This document shows, in pieces, positions 55,785 to 64,000 of a DNA stretch of 64,000 nucleotides; within the stretch, counting starts at the first letter, position 1, and each line of letters begins with the position of its first letter. The notes beneath the pieces were generated by a model. The model was not told where the DNA came from. It saw only the letters and a program-made list of their open reading frames with translations, and ran no database searches. The translations under genes and the position numbers were made by a program. This DNA comes from Streptomyces sp. PCS3-D2 (GTDB lineage: Bacteria; Actinomycetota; Actinomycetes; Streptomycetales; Streptomycetaceae), in the NCBI RefSeq assembly GCF_000612545.2, contig NZ_CP097800.1, positions 3,035,001-3,099,000 of the forward strand. The letters are read 5' to 3'.

Positions 55785-56324
55785 CTACTTACCAGCCTTT
55801 CCGACCTTGCGGCGGATGACCTCGCCGGCGTACTTGACACCCTTGGCCTTGTACGGGTCGGGCTTCCGCAGCTTGCGGATGTTGGCGGCGACCTCGCCGA
55901 CCTTCTGCTTGTCGATGCCCTCGACCGAGAACTTGGTCGGCGACTCGACCTTGAAGGAGATGCCCTCGGGCGCCTCCACCAGGATCGGGTGGCTGTAGCC
56001 GAGCTGGAACTCCAGGTTGGAGCCCTTCGCGGCCACGCGGTAACCGACACCGCTGATCTCGAGAGCCTTGACGTATCCCGTGGTCACACCGGTGATCATG
56101 TTCGCCACCAGCGTGCGGGACAGGCCGTGCAGGGCCTTGTTCTGACGCTCGTCGTTCGGACGGGTGACGTTCAGAACGCCGTCCTCGTCCTTGACAACTG
56201 CGATGGGCGCCTTAACGGTGTGCGCGAGAGAACCCTTGGGGCCCTTCACGTTGACCGTCTGGCCATCGATGGTGACGTCCACACCGGCGGGAACCTGGAT
56301 GGGGAGCTTGCCGATTCGCGACAT
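55785..56324 (-). CDS. rplF: Ribosomal protein uL6
   Basis: 179 residues, two copies of the L6 fold. [30 protein letters not shown] and the C-terminal [26 protein letters not shown] are diagnostic. Binds near the sarcin-ricin loop. ATG start. Confidence 0.98.
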   Translation of the reverse strand: MSRIGKLPIQVPAGVDVTIDGQTVNVKGPKGSLAHTVKAPIAVVKDEDGVLNVTRPNDERQNKALHGLSRTLVANMITGVTTGYVKALEISGVGYRVAAKGSNLEFQLGYSHPILVEAPEGISFKVESPTKFSVEGIDKQKVGEVAANIRKLRKPDPYKAKGVKYAGEVIRRKVGKAGK

Positions 56325-56344
56325 TGCTTTTCCTCCGTTCCCGA

Positions 56345-56743
56345 CTACCAGACGTAGGCGAGGACTTCCCCACCTACGCCCTTCTTGCCTGCCTGCTGGC
56401 CGGTCAGGAGACCGTGGGACGTGGAGATGATCGCCACGCCCAGGCCGCCGAGGACCTTCGGCAGGTTGGTGGACTTCGCGTACACGCGCAGACCGGGCTT
56501 CGAGATCCGCTTGATGCCCGCGATGGAGCGCTCACGGTTCGGCCCGAACTTCAGCTCGAGGACGAGGTTCTTGCCGACCTCGGCGTCCTCGACCTTCCAG
56601 CCGGTGATGAAACCCTCCTGCTTGAGGATCTCCGCGATGTGCGACTTGATCTTGCTGTGCGGCATCACGACGGTGTCGTGGTACGCCGAGTTAGCGTTAC
56701 GCAGACGCGTGAGCATGTCTGCGATGGGGTCAGTCATGGTCAT
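56345..56743 (-). CDS. rpsH: Ribosomal protein uS8
   Basis: 132 residues, the normal length when started at the ATG with GAAGG eight bases upstream. [18 protein letters not shown] at the start and [33 protein letters not shown] at the end are typical. Binds helix 21 of 16S rRNA and in E. coli represses the spc operon. Confidence 0.97.
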   Translation of the reverse strand: MTMTDPIADMLTRLRNANSAYHDTVVMPHSKIKSHIAEILKQEGFITGWKVEDAEVGKNLVLELKFGPNRERSIAGIKRISKPGLRVYAKSTNLPKVLGGLGVAIISTSHGLLTGQQAGKKGVGGEVLAYVW

Positions 56744-56963
56744 GAAGTGGCCTTCGGCCTCTCTCGCCGGGGTTTCCTGTATGCGCCATCCCTCTCCCCA
56801 CTCGGTGGCGGGACGGGTGCGGCACGGGGACCTACGGCGTAGTAAGTCGGTAGGGCGGCGGACGCCCAACCCCACAAGCCTACGGCATGCGGGCAGGGCG
56901 GTCCGCCGACCTGATGCTTACCGAGAGCGTCTGGAATACCTCAACACCCAAAGGGCGCGGGGA

Positions 56964-57149
56964 TTACCAGGAGCTCTTGGTCACGCCCGGCAGCTCGCCA
57001 CGGTGAGCCATCTCACGGAGGCACACGCGGCAGAGGCCGAACTTGCGGTACACGGAGTGGGGGCGACCGCAGCGCTGGCAGCGGGTGTACGCACGCACAC
57101 CGAACTTGGGCTTACGGGCAGCCTTCGCGATGAGAGCCTTCTTCGCCAT
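56964..57149 (-). CDS. rpsN: Ribosomal protein uS14, zinc-binding type
   Basis: 61 residues, the short C+ form with two CxxC pairs ([11 protein letters not shown] and LCRVCLRE). Actinobacteria also carry a longer C- copy elsewhere used in zinc limitation. A 220-nt gap to rpsH without a gene may contain a promoter. Confidence 0.97.
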   Translation of the reverse strand: MAKKALIAKAARKPKFGVRAYTRCQRCGRPHSVYRKFGLCRVCLREMAHRGELPGVTKSSW

Positions 57150-57154
57150 CTCGC

Positions 57155-57706
57155 TTACGCCTCCTTGAAGGGGAAGCCGAGGTGACGAAGGAGCGCGCGG
57201 CCCTCAGCGTCGTTGGTCGCCGTGGTGACCACGGTGATGTCCATACCCCGGGTACGGTCGATCTTGTCCTGGTCGATCTCGTGGAACATGACCTGCTCCG
57301 TGAGACCGAAGGTGTAGTTGCCACGGCCGTCGAACTGCTTCGGCGACAGACCACGGAAGTCACGGATACGCGGCAGCGCGAGCGACAGCGTACGGTCCAG
57401 GAACTCCCACATACGGTCACCACGGAGGGTGACGTGGCAGCCGATCGGCTGACCCTCGCGCAGCTTGAACTGCGCGATGGACTTGCGGGCCTTCGTGACG
57501 GCCGGCTTCTGACCGGTGATCGTCGTCAGGTCGCGGATGGCACCGTCGATCAGCTTCGAGTCACGAGCGGCGTCGCCGACACCCATGTTCACGACGATCT
57601 TGACGAGGCCGGGGATCTGCATGACGTTCTCGTACGAGAACTCCTCACGCAGCTTGCCCGCGATCTCCTCGCGGTACTTCGTCTTCAGACGCGGAGTGGT
57701 AGCCAT
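57155..57706 (-). CDS. rplE: Ribosomal protein uL5
   Basis: 183 residues, binds 5S r[30 protein letters not shown] and [39 protein letters not shown] are family motifs. The ATG overlaps the rplX stop by one base. Confidence 0.98.
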   Translation of the reverse strand: MATTPRLKTKYREEIAGKLREEFSYENVMQIPGLVKIVVNMGVGDAARDSKLIDGAIRDLTTITGQKPAVTKARKSIAQFKLREGQPIGCHVTLRGDRMWEFLDRTLSLALPRIRDFRGLSPKQFDGRGNYTFGLTEQVMFHEIDQDKIDRTRGMDITVVTTATNDAEGRALLRHLGFPFKEA

Positions 57707-58017
57707 CAGATGTCCTCACCCGTGCGCTTGGCAACGCGGATCTTGTTGCCCTCGTCGTCGAAGCGGTAACCGACGCGGGTGACGACCTTCTTGCCGTCCT
57801 TCTCCACGACCAGCTGGACGTTGGACACGTGGACCGGGGCCTCGGTGATCACGATGCCACCGGCCTGGTTCTGGCCAGCCTTGGTGTGCTTCTTGACCCG
57901 GTTGACACCCTCGACCAGGACGCGGTTCTCGGCGGGGAAGGCGACGATGACCTTGCCCTGCTTGCCCTTGTCCTTACCGGTGATGACCTGTACCAGGTCG
58001 CCCTTCTTGATCTTCAT
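57706..58017 (-). CDS. rplX: Ribosomal protein uL24
   Basis: 103 residues with the KOW motif near the N-terminus ([24 protein letters not shown]). Assembly initiator of the 50S subunit. Stop overlaps rplE start; start lies two bases after the rplN stop. Confidence 0.98.
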   Translation of the reverse strand: MKIKKGDLVQVITGKDKGKQGKVIVAFPAENRVLVEGVNRVKKHTKAGQNQAGGIVITEAPVHVSNVQLVVEKDGKKVVTRVGYRFDDEGNKIRVAKRTGEDI

Positions 58018-58019
58018 GC

Positions 58020-58388
58020 TTACAGCACCTCCGGCGCGAGCGAGATGATCTTCATGAACTTCTTCTCGCGCAGCTCACGGCCGACGGGGCCGAAGATACG
58101 GGTGCCGCGAGGGTCGCCGTCGTTCTTCAGAATGACGGCGGCGTTCTCGTCGAAGCGGATGTACGAGCCGTCCTGGCGGCGGCGCTCCTTGACGGTGCGA
58201 ACGATGACCGCCTTGACGACGTCACCCTTCTTCACGTTGCCACCGGGGATCGCGTCCTTGACGGTGGCGACGATGACGTCACCGATGCCCGCGTAGCGGC
58301 GACCGGAGCCACCGAGAACACGGATGCAAAGGATCTCCTTGGCACCAGTGTTGTCGGCGACACGCAGTCGCGACTCCTGCTGGATCAC
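58020..58388 (-). CDS. rplN: Ribosomal protein uL14
   Basis: 122 residues. [27 protein letters not shown] and [33 protein letters not shown] are diagnostic. GTG start. First gene after the hairpin separating the S10-type from the spc-type cluster, so a promoter for the spc part probably lies in that gap. Confidence 0.98.
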   Translation of the reverse strand: MIQQESRLRVADNTGAKEILCIRVLGGSGRRYAGIGDVIVATVKDAIPGGNVKKGDVVKAVIVRTVKERRRQDGSYIRFDENAAVILKNDGDPRGTRIFGPVGRELREKKFMKIISLAPEVL

Positions 58389-58416
58389 GTCTATCTCCTG
58401 TTTGTCTGCCGGTTCC

Positions 58417-58453
58417 CGGCGGGGGCCTCGCTACGCGAGCGGAGCCCCCGCCG
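58417..58453 (-). terminator. Hairpin at S10/spc boundary
   Basis: A perfect 10-bp stem (58417-58426 with 58444-58453) with an inner CTCG/CGAG stem, between rpsQ and rplN. Could be a terminator or attenuator. Confidence 0.7.
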
Positions 58454-58492
58454 AGCCTGGCGGAACGAACCTAAGGGAAACCCCTCAGGTGC

Positions 58493-58774
58493 TTACTTGG
58501 CCTTCTCGAGGATCTCGACGATGCGCCAGCGCTTGCTCGCCGACAGCGGACGCGTCTCCATGATGAGGACGCGGTCGCCGACGCCGGCAGCGTTCTGCTC
58601 GTCGTGCGCCTTGAGCTTGTTCGTACGGCGGATGACCTTGCCGTACAGGGCGTGCTTCACGCGGTCCTCGACGGCGACGACGACGGTCTTGTCCATCTTG
58701 TCGCTGACGACCAGGCCCTCACGGGTCTTGCGGAAGCCGCGCTCGGTCTTCTCAGTCACGTTGTTCTCGCTCAT
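58493..58774 (-). CDS. rpsQ: Ribosomal protein uS17
   Basis: 93 residues, OB fold. [37 protein letters not shown] and [22 protein letters not shown] are family motifs. The ATG overlaps the rpmC stop by one base. Last gene of the S10 cluster. Confidence 0.98.
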   Translation of the reverse strand: MSENNVTEKTERGFRKTREGLVVSDKMDKTVVVAVEDRVKHALYGKVIRRTNKLKAHDEQNAAGVGDRVLIMETRPLSASKRWRIVEILEKAK

Positions 58775-58998
58775 CAGGCGTTCTCCACCGTCTCGATACC
58801 GAGCTCACGCTCGTGCATCAGGGTGTAGATGCGAGCGATGTCCTTACGGACGGACTTGAGCCGGCCGTTGTTCTCCAGCTGGCCGGTGGCCGCCTGGAAA
58901 CGGAGCTTGAACAGCTCCTCCTTGGCCTCGCGCAGCTTGGCAACGAGCTCCTCGTTGCCGAGCTCGCGGAGCTCGGACGCCTTGGTTCCCGTCGCCAT
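58774..58998 (-). CDS. rpmC: Ribosomal protein uL29
   Basis: 74 residues, two long helices: [37 protein letters not shown], followed by [16 protein letters not shown]. The ATG overlapping the rplP stop (TGATG) was chosen; a GTG codon just before it is possible. Located at the peptide exit site. Confidence 0.97.
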   Translation of the reverse strand: MATGTKASELRELGNEELVAKLREAKEELFKLRFQAATGQLENNGRLKSVRKDIARIYTLMHERELGIETVENA

Positions 58999-59417
58999 CA
59001 CGACTCACCTGCCTCGCGCTTGACGATCCGGCACTTCATCGGCAGCTTGTGGGCCGCACGAGTGAGGGCCTCACGCGCAATCTTTTCGTTCGGGTAGGAC
59101 AGCTCGAACATGACCCGGCCCGGGTGCACGTTCGCGATCCACCACTCCGGGGAACCCTTACCGGAACCCATGCGGGTCTCGGCAGGCTTCTTCGTCAGCG
59201 GGCGGTCCGGGTAGATGTTGATCCAGACCTTGCCGCCACGCTTGATGTGGCGGGTCATCGCGATACGAGCCGCCTCGATCTGGCGGTTCGTCACGTAGGC
59301 GGGGGTGAGCGCCTGGATGCCGTACTCGCCGAACGAGACCTCAGTACCGCCCTTGGCCATACCGCGGCGCTTCGGGTGGTGCTGCTTGCGGTGCTTGACC
59401 CTACGAGGGATCAGCAT
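58998..59417 (-). CDS. rplP: Ribosomal protein uL16
   Basis: 139 residues. [33 protein letters not shown] and [25 protein letters not shown] are diagnostic. Near the A site of the 50S subunit. Six bases after the rpsC stop. Confidence 0.98.
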   Translation of the reverse strand: MLIPRRVKHRKQHHPKRRGMAKGGTEVSFGEYGIQALTPAYVTNRQIEAARIAMTRHIKRGGKVWINIYPDRPLTKKPAETRMGSGKGSPEWWIANVHPGRVMFELSYPNEKIAREALTRAAHKLPMKCRIVKREAGES

Positions 59418-59422
59418 GTCGG

Positions 59423-60262
59423 TCAGGCCTCCGTTCCGGTGCTCTCGGCCGGAGCGGCGGCGGGAGCGTCGGCCTTGGGGGCCTCGGCACCAGCAGCCTG
59501 CTGCGGCTTGCGGCCACCACGGCCGCCGCGCTCGCCACCACGGCCACCACGGCCGGCGGGACGGTCGCCAGCGCCGGCACCACGGGCCGGGCGGTTACCC
59601 GCACGGGCCGCAGCGTTCTCGGCGCGAACCTCGGCGATGTTCTTGACGTCGCCCTTGTAGATCCAGACCTTCACACCGATACGGCCGAAGGTGGTCTTGG
59701 CCTCGAAGAAGCCGTAGTCCACGTTCGCGCGCAGCGTGTGCAGCGGCACACGACCCTCGCGGTAGAACTCGGAGCGGGACATCTCGGCGCCGCCGAGACG
59801 GCCGCCACACTGGATCTTGATGCCCTTGGCGCCGGCCTTCATCGTGCCCTGCATGCTCTTGCGCATGGCACGACGGAAGGAGACGCGGGAGGAGAGCTGC
59901 TCGGCAACGGCCTGGGCAACCAGCTGAGCGTCGAGCTCGGGGTTCTTGACCTCGAGGATGTTCAGCTGGACCTGCTTGCCCGTGAGCTTCTCGAGGTCGC
60001 CGCGGATGCGGTCGGCCTCGGCGCCACGGCGGCCGATGACGATGCCAGGACGGGCGGTGTGGATGTCCACACGCACGCGGTCACGGGTGCGCTCGATCTC
60101 AACCTTCGAGATGCCGGCGCGCTCCATGCCGGACGTCATCATCCGACGGATGGCGACGTCTTCCTTGACGTAGTCCTTGTACAGCTTGTCGGCGTACCAG
60201 CGGGACTTGAAGTCCGTGGTGATGCCGAGTCGGAACCCGTGCGGGTTTACCTTCTGGCCCAT
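59423..60262 (-). CDS. rpsC: Ribosomal protein uS3
   Basis: 279 residues. KH domain [37 protein letters not shown], then the C-terminal fold [36 protein letters not shown]. From about residue 218 the protein has a low-complexity Ala/Gly/Arg/Pro tail of about 60 residues (repeated GRGGR-type blocks), typical of actinobacterial S3. ATG overlaps the rplV stop by one base (TAATG). Confidence 0.98.
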   Translation of the reverse strand: MGQKVNPHGFRLGITTDFKSRWYADKLYKDYVKEDVAIRRMMTSGMERAGISKVEIERTRDRVRVDIHTARPGIVIGRRGAEADRIRGDLEKLTGKQVQLNILEVKNPELDAQLVAQAVAEQLSSRVSFRRAMRKSMQGTMKAGAKGIKIQCGGRLGGAEMSRSEFYREGRVPLHTLRANVDYGFFEAKTTFGRIGVKVWIYKGDVKNIAEVRAENAAARAGNRPARGAGAGDRPAGRGGRGGERGGRGGRKPQQAAGAEAPKADAPAAAPAESTGTEA

Positions 60263-60609
60263 TACCGGGAACCTTCCTTGCTGCTGACGACCACGGTGAT
60301 GTGGCTGGTCCGCTTGCGGATCCGGTAGGCACGGCCCTGGGCACGCGGACGGAACCGCTTCAGGGTCGGGCCCTCGTCCACGTACGCCTCGCTGATGACC
60401 AGCGTGGAGGCGTCCGGGTGGTTGTAGTTGTGCGCGGCGTTGGCGATGGCGCTGTCCAGCACCTTGCCGACCGGCACGCTCGCGGCCTGCGGGGCGAAAC
60501 GCAGGACCGCCTGAGCCTCCGTGGCGTCCATGCCACGGATAAGGTCCACCACGCGGCGGGCCTTCATGGGCGTGACGCGGATGTACCGCGCCTGGGCCCT
60601 GGCTTCCAT
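60262..60609 (-). CDS. rplV: Ribosomal protein uL22
   Basis: 115 residues when started at the ATG with AAGGGA upstream. [25 protein letters not shown] and [34 protein letters not shown] are diagnostic; the beta-hairpin lines the exit tunnel. An upstream ATG eight codons earlier is less likely. Confidence 0.97.
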   Translation of the reverse strand: MEARAQARYIRVTPMKARRVVDLIRGMDATEAQAVLRFAPQAASVPVGKVLDSAIANAAHNYNHPDASTLVISEAYVDEGPTLKRFRPRAQGRAYRIRKRTSHITVVVSSKEGSR

Positions 60610-60652
60610 GGTTGTCCCTTCGGTGTAAGTCATAGTCGTAACCACCCCGCCT

Positions 60653-60934
60653 TTAGCGGCGCTTCGACTTCCGGTCGTCCTTGACGTGGCCGCGGAAGGT
60701 GCGAGTCGGCGAGAACTCGCCGAGCTTGTGGCCGACCATCGACTCGGTGACGAACACCGGGACGTGGGTCTTGCCGTTGTGCACCGCGATGGTGTGACCC
60801 AGCATGCTGGGGATGATCATCGAGCGACGGGACCAGGTCTTGATGACGTTCTTGGTGCCGGCTTCGTTCTGGGCGTCCACCTTCTTTACGAGGTGGTCGT
60901 CGACGAAGGGCCCCTTCTTGAGACTGCGCGGCAT
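60653..60934 (-). CDS. rpsS: Ribosomal protein uS19
   Basis: 93 residues. [18 protein letters not shown] and [28 protein letters not shown] are diagnostic. Forms a head complex with uS13. ATG start, 12 bases after the rplB stop. Confidence 0.98.
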   Translation of the reverse strand: MPRSLKKGPFVDDHLVKKVDAQNEAGTKNVIKTWSRRSMIIPSMLGHTIAVHNGKTHVPVFVTESMVGHKLGEFSPTRTFRGHVKDDRKSKRR

Positions 60935-60946
60935 CTAAACCCGCTC

Positions 60947-61783
60947 CTAGCGCTTCTTGTTCGTCTTGCGGCGGCGGACGATGTACTTGTTCGAAGCCTT
61001 CTTCGGCGAACGAGTACGACCCTCCTTCTGACCCCACGGGGAGACCGGGTGGCGACCACCACTGGTCTTGCCCTCACCACCACCGTGCGGGTGGTCAACC
61101 GGGTTCATCGCGACACCGCGGACGGACGGGCGAACGCCCTTCCAGCGCATACGGCCGGCCTTGCCCCAGTTGATGTTCGACTGCTCGGCGTTGCCGACCT
61201 CGCCGACCGTGGCGCGGCAGCGCGCGTCGACGAGACGGATCTCACCGGACGGCATACGAAGGTGGGCCATCACGCCCTCCTTCGCCAGCAGCTGCACGGA
61301 GGCACCGGCGGAACGCGCGAACTTGGCGCCGCCACCGGGACGGAGCTCGATCGCGTGGATCGTGGTACCGACCGGGATGTTGCGGAGCGCGAGGTTGTTG
61401 CCCGGCTTGATGTCGGCCGTGGGGCCGTTCTCGATCCGGTCACCCTGCTGCAGACCGCGCGGCGCGATGATGTAGCGCTTCTCGCCGTCGGCGTAGTGCA
61501 GCAGCGCGATGCGCGCGGTGCGGTTGGGGTCGTACTCGATGTGCGCGACCTTGGCCGGCACGCCGTCCTTGTCGTGACGACGGAAGTCGATCACGCGGTA
61601 GGCGCGCTTGTGGCCACCACCCTGGTGGCGAACGGTCACACGACCGGTGTTGTTACGGCCGCCCTTGCTGTGCAGGGGGCGGACCAGCGACTTCTCCGGC
61701 GTGGACCGCGTGATCTCGACAAAGTCGGCGACGCTGGAGCCACGACGGCCCGGGGTCGTCGGCTTGTACTTGCGGATACCCAT
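60947..61783 (-). CDS. rplB: Ribosomal protein uL2
   Basis: 278 residues. [27 protein letters not shown] and the highly conserved [30 protein letters not shown], near the peptidyl transferase centre. ATG start. Standard position between rplW and rpsS. Confidence 0.98.
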   Translation of the reverse strand: MGIRKYKPTTPGRRGSSVADFVEITRSTPEKSLVRPLHSKGGRNNTGRVTVRHQGGGHKRAYRVIDFRRHDKDGVPAKVAHIEYDPNRTARIALLHYADGEKRYIIAPRGLQQGDRIENGPTADIKPGNNLALRNIPVGTTIHAIELRPGGGAKFARSAGASVQLLAKEGVMAHLRMPSGEIRLVDARCRATVGEVGNAEQSNINWGKAGRMRWKGVRPSVRGVAMNPVDHPHGGGEGKTSGGRHPVSPWGQKEGRTRSPKKASNKYIVRRRKTNKKR

Positions 61784-61822
61784 TTCTCAGTCCTCGTCCG
61801 ATTCCGGACGACTAGACCTCCG

Positions 61823-62146
61823 TTAGGAGGCCTGGCCGCCGAAGATGTCGATACGGTTGCCCTCGGCAAGGGTCACGATGGCGCGCTTGGTGTTGGCGCG
61901 CTTGCCGAAACCGGTCTTGGTGCGCTTGCGCTTACCCTGACGGTTGATCGTGTTGACCCCGGTGACCTTGACCGAGAAGACCGCCTCGACGGCCTGCTTG
62001 ATCTGGGTCTTGTTGGCGCCGGGCGCGACGATGAACGTGTACTTGTTCTCGTCCAGCAGCGCGTAGCTCTTCTCCGAGACGACCGGCTTGATCAGCAGGT
62101 CGCGCGGGTCGGTGAAGGTCTTGCTGGTAACGGTCGCCTCAGACAT
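61823..62146 (-). CDS. rplW: Ribosomal protein uL23
   Basis: 107 residues. [45 protein letters not shown] is diagnostic. Docking site for trigger factor and SRP at the tunnel exit. The ATG overlaps the rplD stop by one base. Confidence 0.98.
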   Translation of the reverse strand: MSEATVTSKTFTDPRDLLIKPVVSEKSYALLDENKYTFIVAPGANKTQIKQAVEAVFSVKVTGVNTINRQGKRKRTKTGFGKRANTKRAIVTLAEGNRIDIFGGQAS

Positions 62147-62796
62147 CAGGCGTCGCTCCCTTCGGTCTCATCGGCCTTGGGGCCAGACACGAAGGACTCG
62201 AGCGCGGCCTGGGTGAAGACCACGTCGTCAGAGACGATCACGTCGTACGTGTTCAGCTGGCCCGGCTCCAGGATGTGAACCTGGGGCAGGTTGCGGGCGG
62301 ACAGCCACGCCAGCTCGTCAGAACGCTCGGCGACCAGGAGCAGGTTCTTGCGCTCCGAGATCTTGCCGAACAGCGTCTTGGCGGCCTTGGTGGAGGCGGC
62401 ACCCTCGACCACGCCGGTGACGACGTGGATGCGGGAGTGACGCGCGCGGTCCGAGAGGGCACCGCGGAGGGCGGCAGCCTTCATCTTCTTCGGGGTCCGC
62501 TGCGAGTAGTCACGCGGCACGGGGCCGTGGACGACGCCACCGCCGGCGAACTGCGGAGCGCGGGTCGAACCCTGACGGGCGCGGCCGGTGCCCTTCTGGC
62601 GGTAAGGCTTCTTGCCACCACCACGGACTTCACCGCGGGTCTTGGTCTTGTGCGTGCCCTGACGGGCAGCGGCCAGCTGCGCGACGACGACCTGGTGGAT
62701 CAGCGGAACGCTGGTCTTCGCGTCGAAGATCTCCGCGGGGAGCTCGACGGTACCGGCCTTGTCGCCTGCCGGCGAAAGGATGTCAATGGTGCTCAT
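62146..62796 (-). CDS. rplD: Ribosomal protein uL4
   Basis: 216 residues. The extended loop [52 protein letters not shown] lines the tunnel; the globular part includes [20 protein letters not shown]. The ATG giving MSTIDILSP was chosen over a codon three earlier. In gamma-proteobacteria L4 regulates the S10 operon; this is not shown for Streptomyces. Confidence 0.97.
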   Translation of the reverse strand: MSTIDILSPAGDKAGTVELPAEIFDAKTSVPLIHQVVVAQLAAARQGTHKTKTRGEVRGGGKKPYRQKGTGRARQGSTRAPQFAGGGVVHGPVPRDYSQRTPKKMKAAALRGALSDRARHSRIHVVTGVVEGAASTKAAKTLFGKISERKNLLLVAERSDELAWLSARNLPQVHILEPGQLNTYDVIVSDDVVFTQAALESFVSGPKADETEGSDA

Positions 62797-62801
62797 TAAC
62801 C

Positions 62802-63446
62802 TCAAGCCCCCTTGGCCGCGGTACGGACCAGGACGAGGCCGCCGTTCGGACCGGGGACTGCACCCTTGATGAGGAGCAGGCCCTTCTCCGCGTCTACCGC
62901 GTGGATGGTCAGGTTCTGGGTGGTGACGCGCTCGTTACCCATGCGACCGGCCATGCGCATGCCCTTGAAGACACGCCCAGGGGTGGCGCAGCCACCGATC
63001 GAACCGGGGGAGCGGTGCTTGCGCTGCACACCGTGACCGGCGCCGAGGCCCCGGAAGTTGTGCCGCTTCATGACACCGGCGAAGCCCTTGCCCTTGCTGT
63101 TGCCCGTGACGTCAACCTTGACGCCGGACTCGAACACCTCAGCAGTGATCTCCTGGCCGAGCGTGTACTCGCTGGCGTCGGAGGTGCGGAGCTCCACCAG
63201 GTGGCGGCGGGGGGTCACGTCGGCCTTGGCGAAGTGGCCCTTGAGGGGCTTGTTCACCTTGCGCGGGTCGATCTCGCCGAAGGCGATCTGGACCGACTCG
63301 TAGCCGTCGATGTCGTTCGTACGGACCTGGGTGACGACGCAGGGTCCGGCCTTGACAACGGTCACCGGGACGACACGGTTGTTCTCGTCCCAGACCTGGG
63401 TCATGCCGAGCTTCTCGCCCAGGACGCCCTTGATCTGCTTAGCCAT
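62802..63446 (-). CDS. rplC: Ribosomal protein uL3
   Basis: 214 residues. [33 protein letters not shown] at the start, and [33 protein letters not shown] in the loop approaching the peptidyl transferase centre. ATG start, 14 bases after the rpsJ stop. Confidence 0.98.
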   Translation of the reverse strand: MAKQIKGVLGEKLGMTQVWDENNRVVPVTVVKAGPCVVTQVRTNDIDGYESVQIAFGEIDPRKVNKPLKGHFAKADVTPRRHLVELRTSDASEYTLGQEITAEVFESGVKVDVTGNSKGKGFAGVMKRHNFRGLGAGHGVQRKHRSPGSIGGCATPGRVFKGMRMAGRMGNERVTTQNLTIHAVDAEKGLLLIKGAVPGPNGGLVLVRTAAKGA

Positions 63447-63460
63447 CTTCTCCGCGCCTC

Positions 63461-63769
63461 TCAGAGCTTGATCTCGATGTCAACGCCGGCCGGAAGGTCC
63501 AGGCGCATCAGCGAGTCAACGGTCTTGGGCGTCGGGTCGAGGATGTCGATCAGGCGCTTGTGCGTGCGCATCTCGAAGTGCTCGCGCGAGTCCTTGTACT
63601 TGTGCGGCGACTTGATGACGCAGTACACGTTCTTCTCAGTGGGCAGCGGCACCGGGCCCGCGACCGACGCACCAGTGCGGGTCACCGTCTCGACGATCTT
63701 CTTCGCCGAGGAGTCGATGACCTCGTGGTCGTAGGCCTTGAGCCGGATGCGGATCTTCTGTCCCGCCAT
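63461..63769 (-). CDS. rpsJ: Ribosomal protein uS10
   Basis: 102 residues. [32 protein letters not shown] and [41 protein letters not shown] are diagnostic. Also the NusE antitermination factor. First gene of the cluster in this window; ATG start with GGAG upstream. Confidence 0.98.
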   Translation of the reverse strand: MAGQKIRIRLKAYDHEVIDSSAKKIVETVTRTGASVAGPVPLPTEKNVYCVIKSPHKYKDSREHFEMRTHKRLIDILDPTPKTVDSLMRLDLPAGVDIEIKL

Positions 63770-64000
63770 GGCTACTCCGTAGTCCTGTCTCTATGTGGAA
63801 ACGCTCTGGCTCCCGGTCGGCTGCGGGACGGGATCCCGCCGCCTCTCCTCCGACCCACGCGGTCGGGCGTGTCGCACTCCCTCCACAGAAAATTCCCATA
63901 CGGAAATTCCCTCGTCCAAGGGGGTGCGGTCCCATGACCGCGCTTCGGGGGAGAAACACCCACCGAGTGCCTGGTGGGCACCGTGCTGACACTTCCCAGA
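63770..64000 (-). other. Leader and promoter region of S10 cluster
   Basis: No gene. On the minus strand it contains two near-identical GGGAATTT motifs (from 63888-63897 and 63902-63911), and six-bp hairpins at 63823-63839 and 63926-63941. It is expected to hold the promoter and leader of the cluster, but no clear -35/-10 pair was identified. Confidence 0.5.

Overview
The window is chromosomal DNA from a Streptomyces or very close actinomycete. The evidence is very high GC with GC-rich third codon positions, frequent GTG starts, the developmental genes bldM and whiD next to the sigma factor shbA and guaB, a groES-groEL1 operon preceded by two CIRCE sites, and actinobacterial gene orders around glmS-glmM and the S10-spc-alpha ribosomal cluster. 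No tRNA, rRNA, CRISPR array, insertion sequence or prophage was seen. No secondary-metabolite cluster was seen either.

Layout. 1-4430: the start of a repetitive Ala/Pro/Lys-rich protein (cut by the window edge), glpD, a nucleotide-sugar dehydrogenase homologue lacking the usual catalytic cysteine, and a small membrane protein. 4630-9900: guaB3 and guaB (purine metabolism), shbA (sigma factor), bldM and whiD (sporulation regulators). 10100-13400: a LysR regulator divergent from a MOSC protein, an SDR enzyme and a SnoaL-type protein. 13450-15680: groES-groEL1 under twin CIRCE operators. 15760-20990: a decayed ORF, then a response regulator/sensor kinase pair followed by an LCP ligase and a SEDS (FtsW/RodA) protein, a likely envelope-stress unit. 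21300-24080: a small accessory-looking block with a HAD enzyme, an XRE regulator divergent from two tiny overlapping genes, and a VOC protein. 24270-30030: two coupled lipoprotein polysaccharide deacetylases, a THUMP-like methyltransferase and the t6A genes tsaD-rimI-tsaB. 30150-37813: small proteins, tsaE, a hydrolase, alr, nnrDE, acpS and glmS. 37900-46690: two paralogous lipoproteins, coaA, glmM, rplM-rpsI, a GT87-type mannosyltransferase and an ABC-F ATPase. 46740-63770: truA and the S10, spc and alpha clusters, all on the minus strand.

Genes in the second half serve growth: amino-sugar supply for peptidoglycan (glmS, glmM), D-alanine (alr), CoA and ACP priming (coaA, acpS), metabolite repair (nnrDE), t6A tRNA modification (tsaB, tsaD, tsaE) and translation. 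The first half is richer in regulation.

Three non-coding signals stand out. Eleven or more genes have a -10-like hexamer exactly 6-7 nt before an ATG/GTG and no Shine-Dalgarno, which suggests leaderless mRNAs; four of these use the same GACAAT hexamer. Three AGAAGTC direct repeats spaced 22 and 11 bp lie in the divergent promoter of the XRE regulator and the two tiny genes. An exact BldN-type promoter precedes bldM. No calculation or database search was run; family names come from recognised motifs and gene order.
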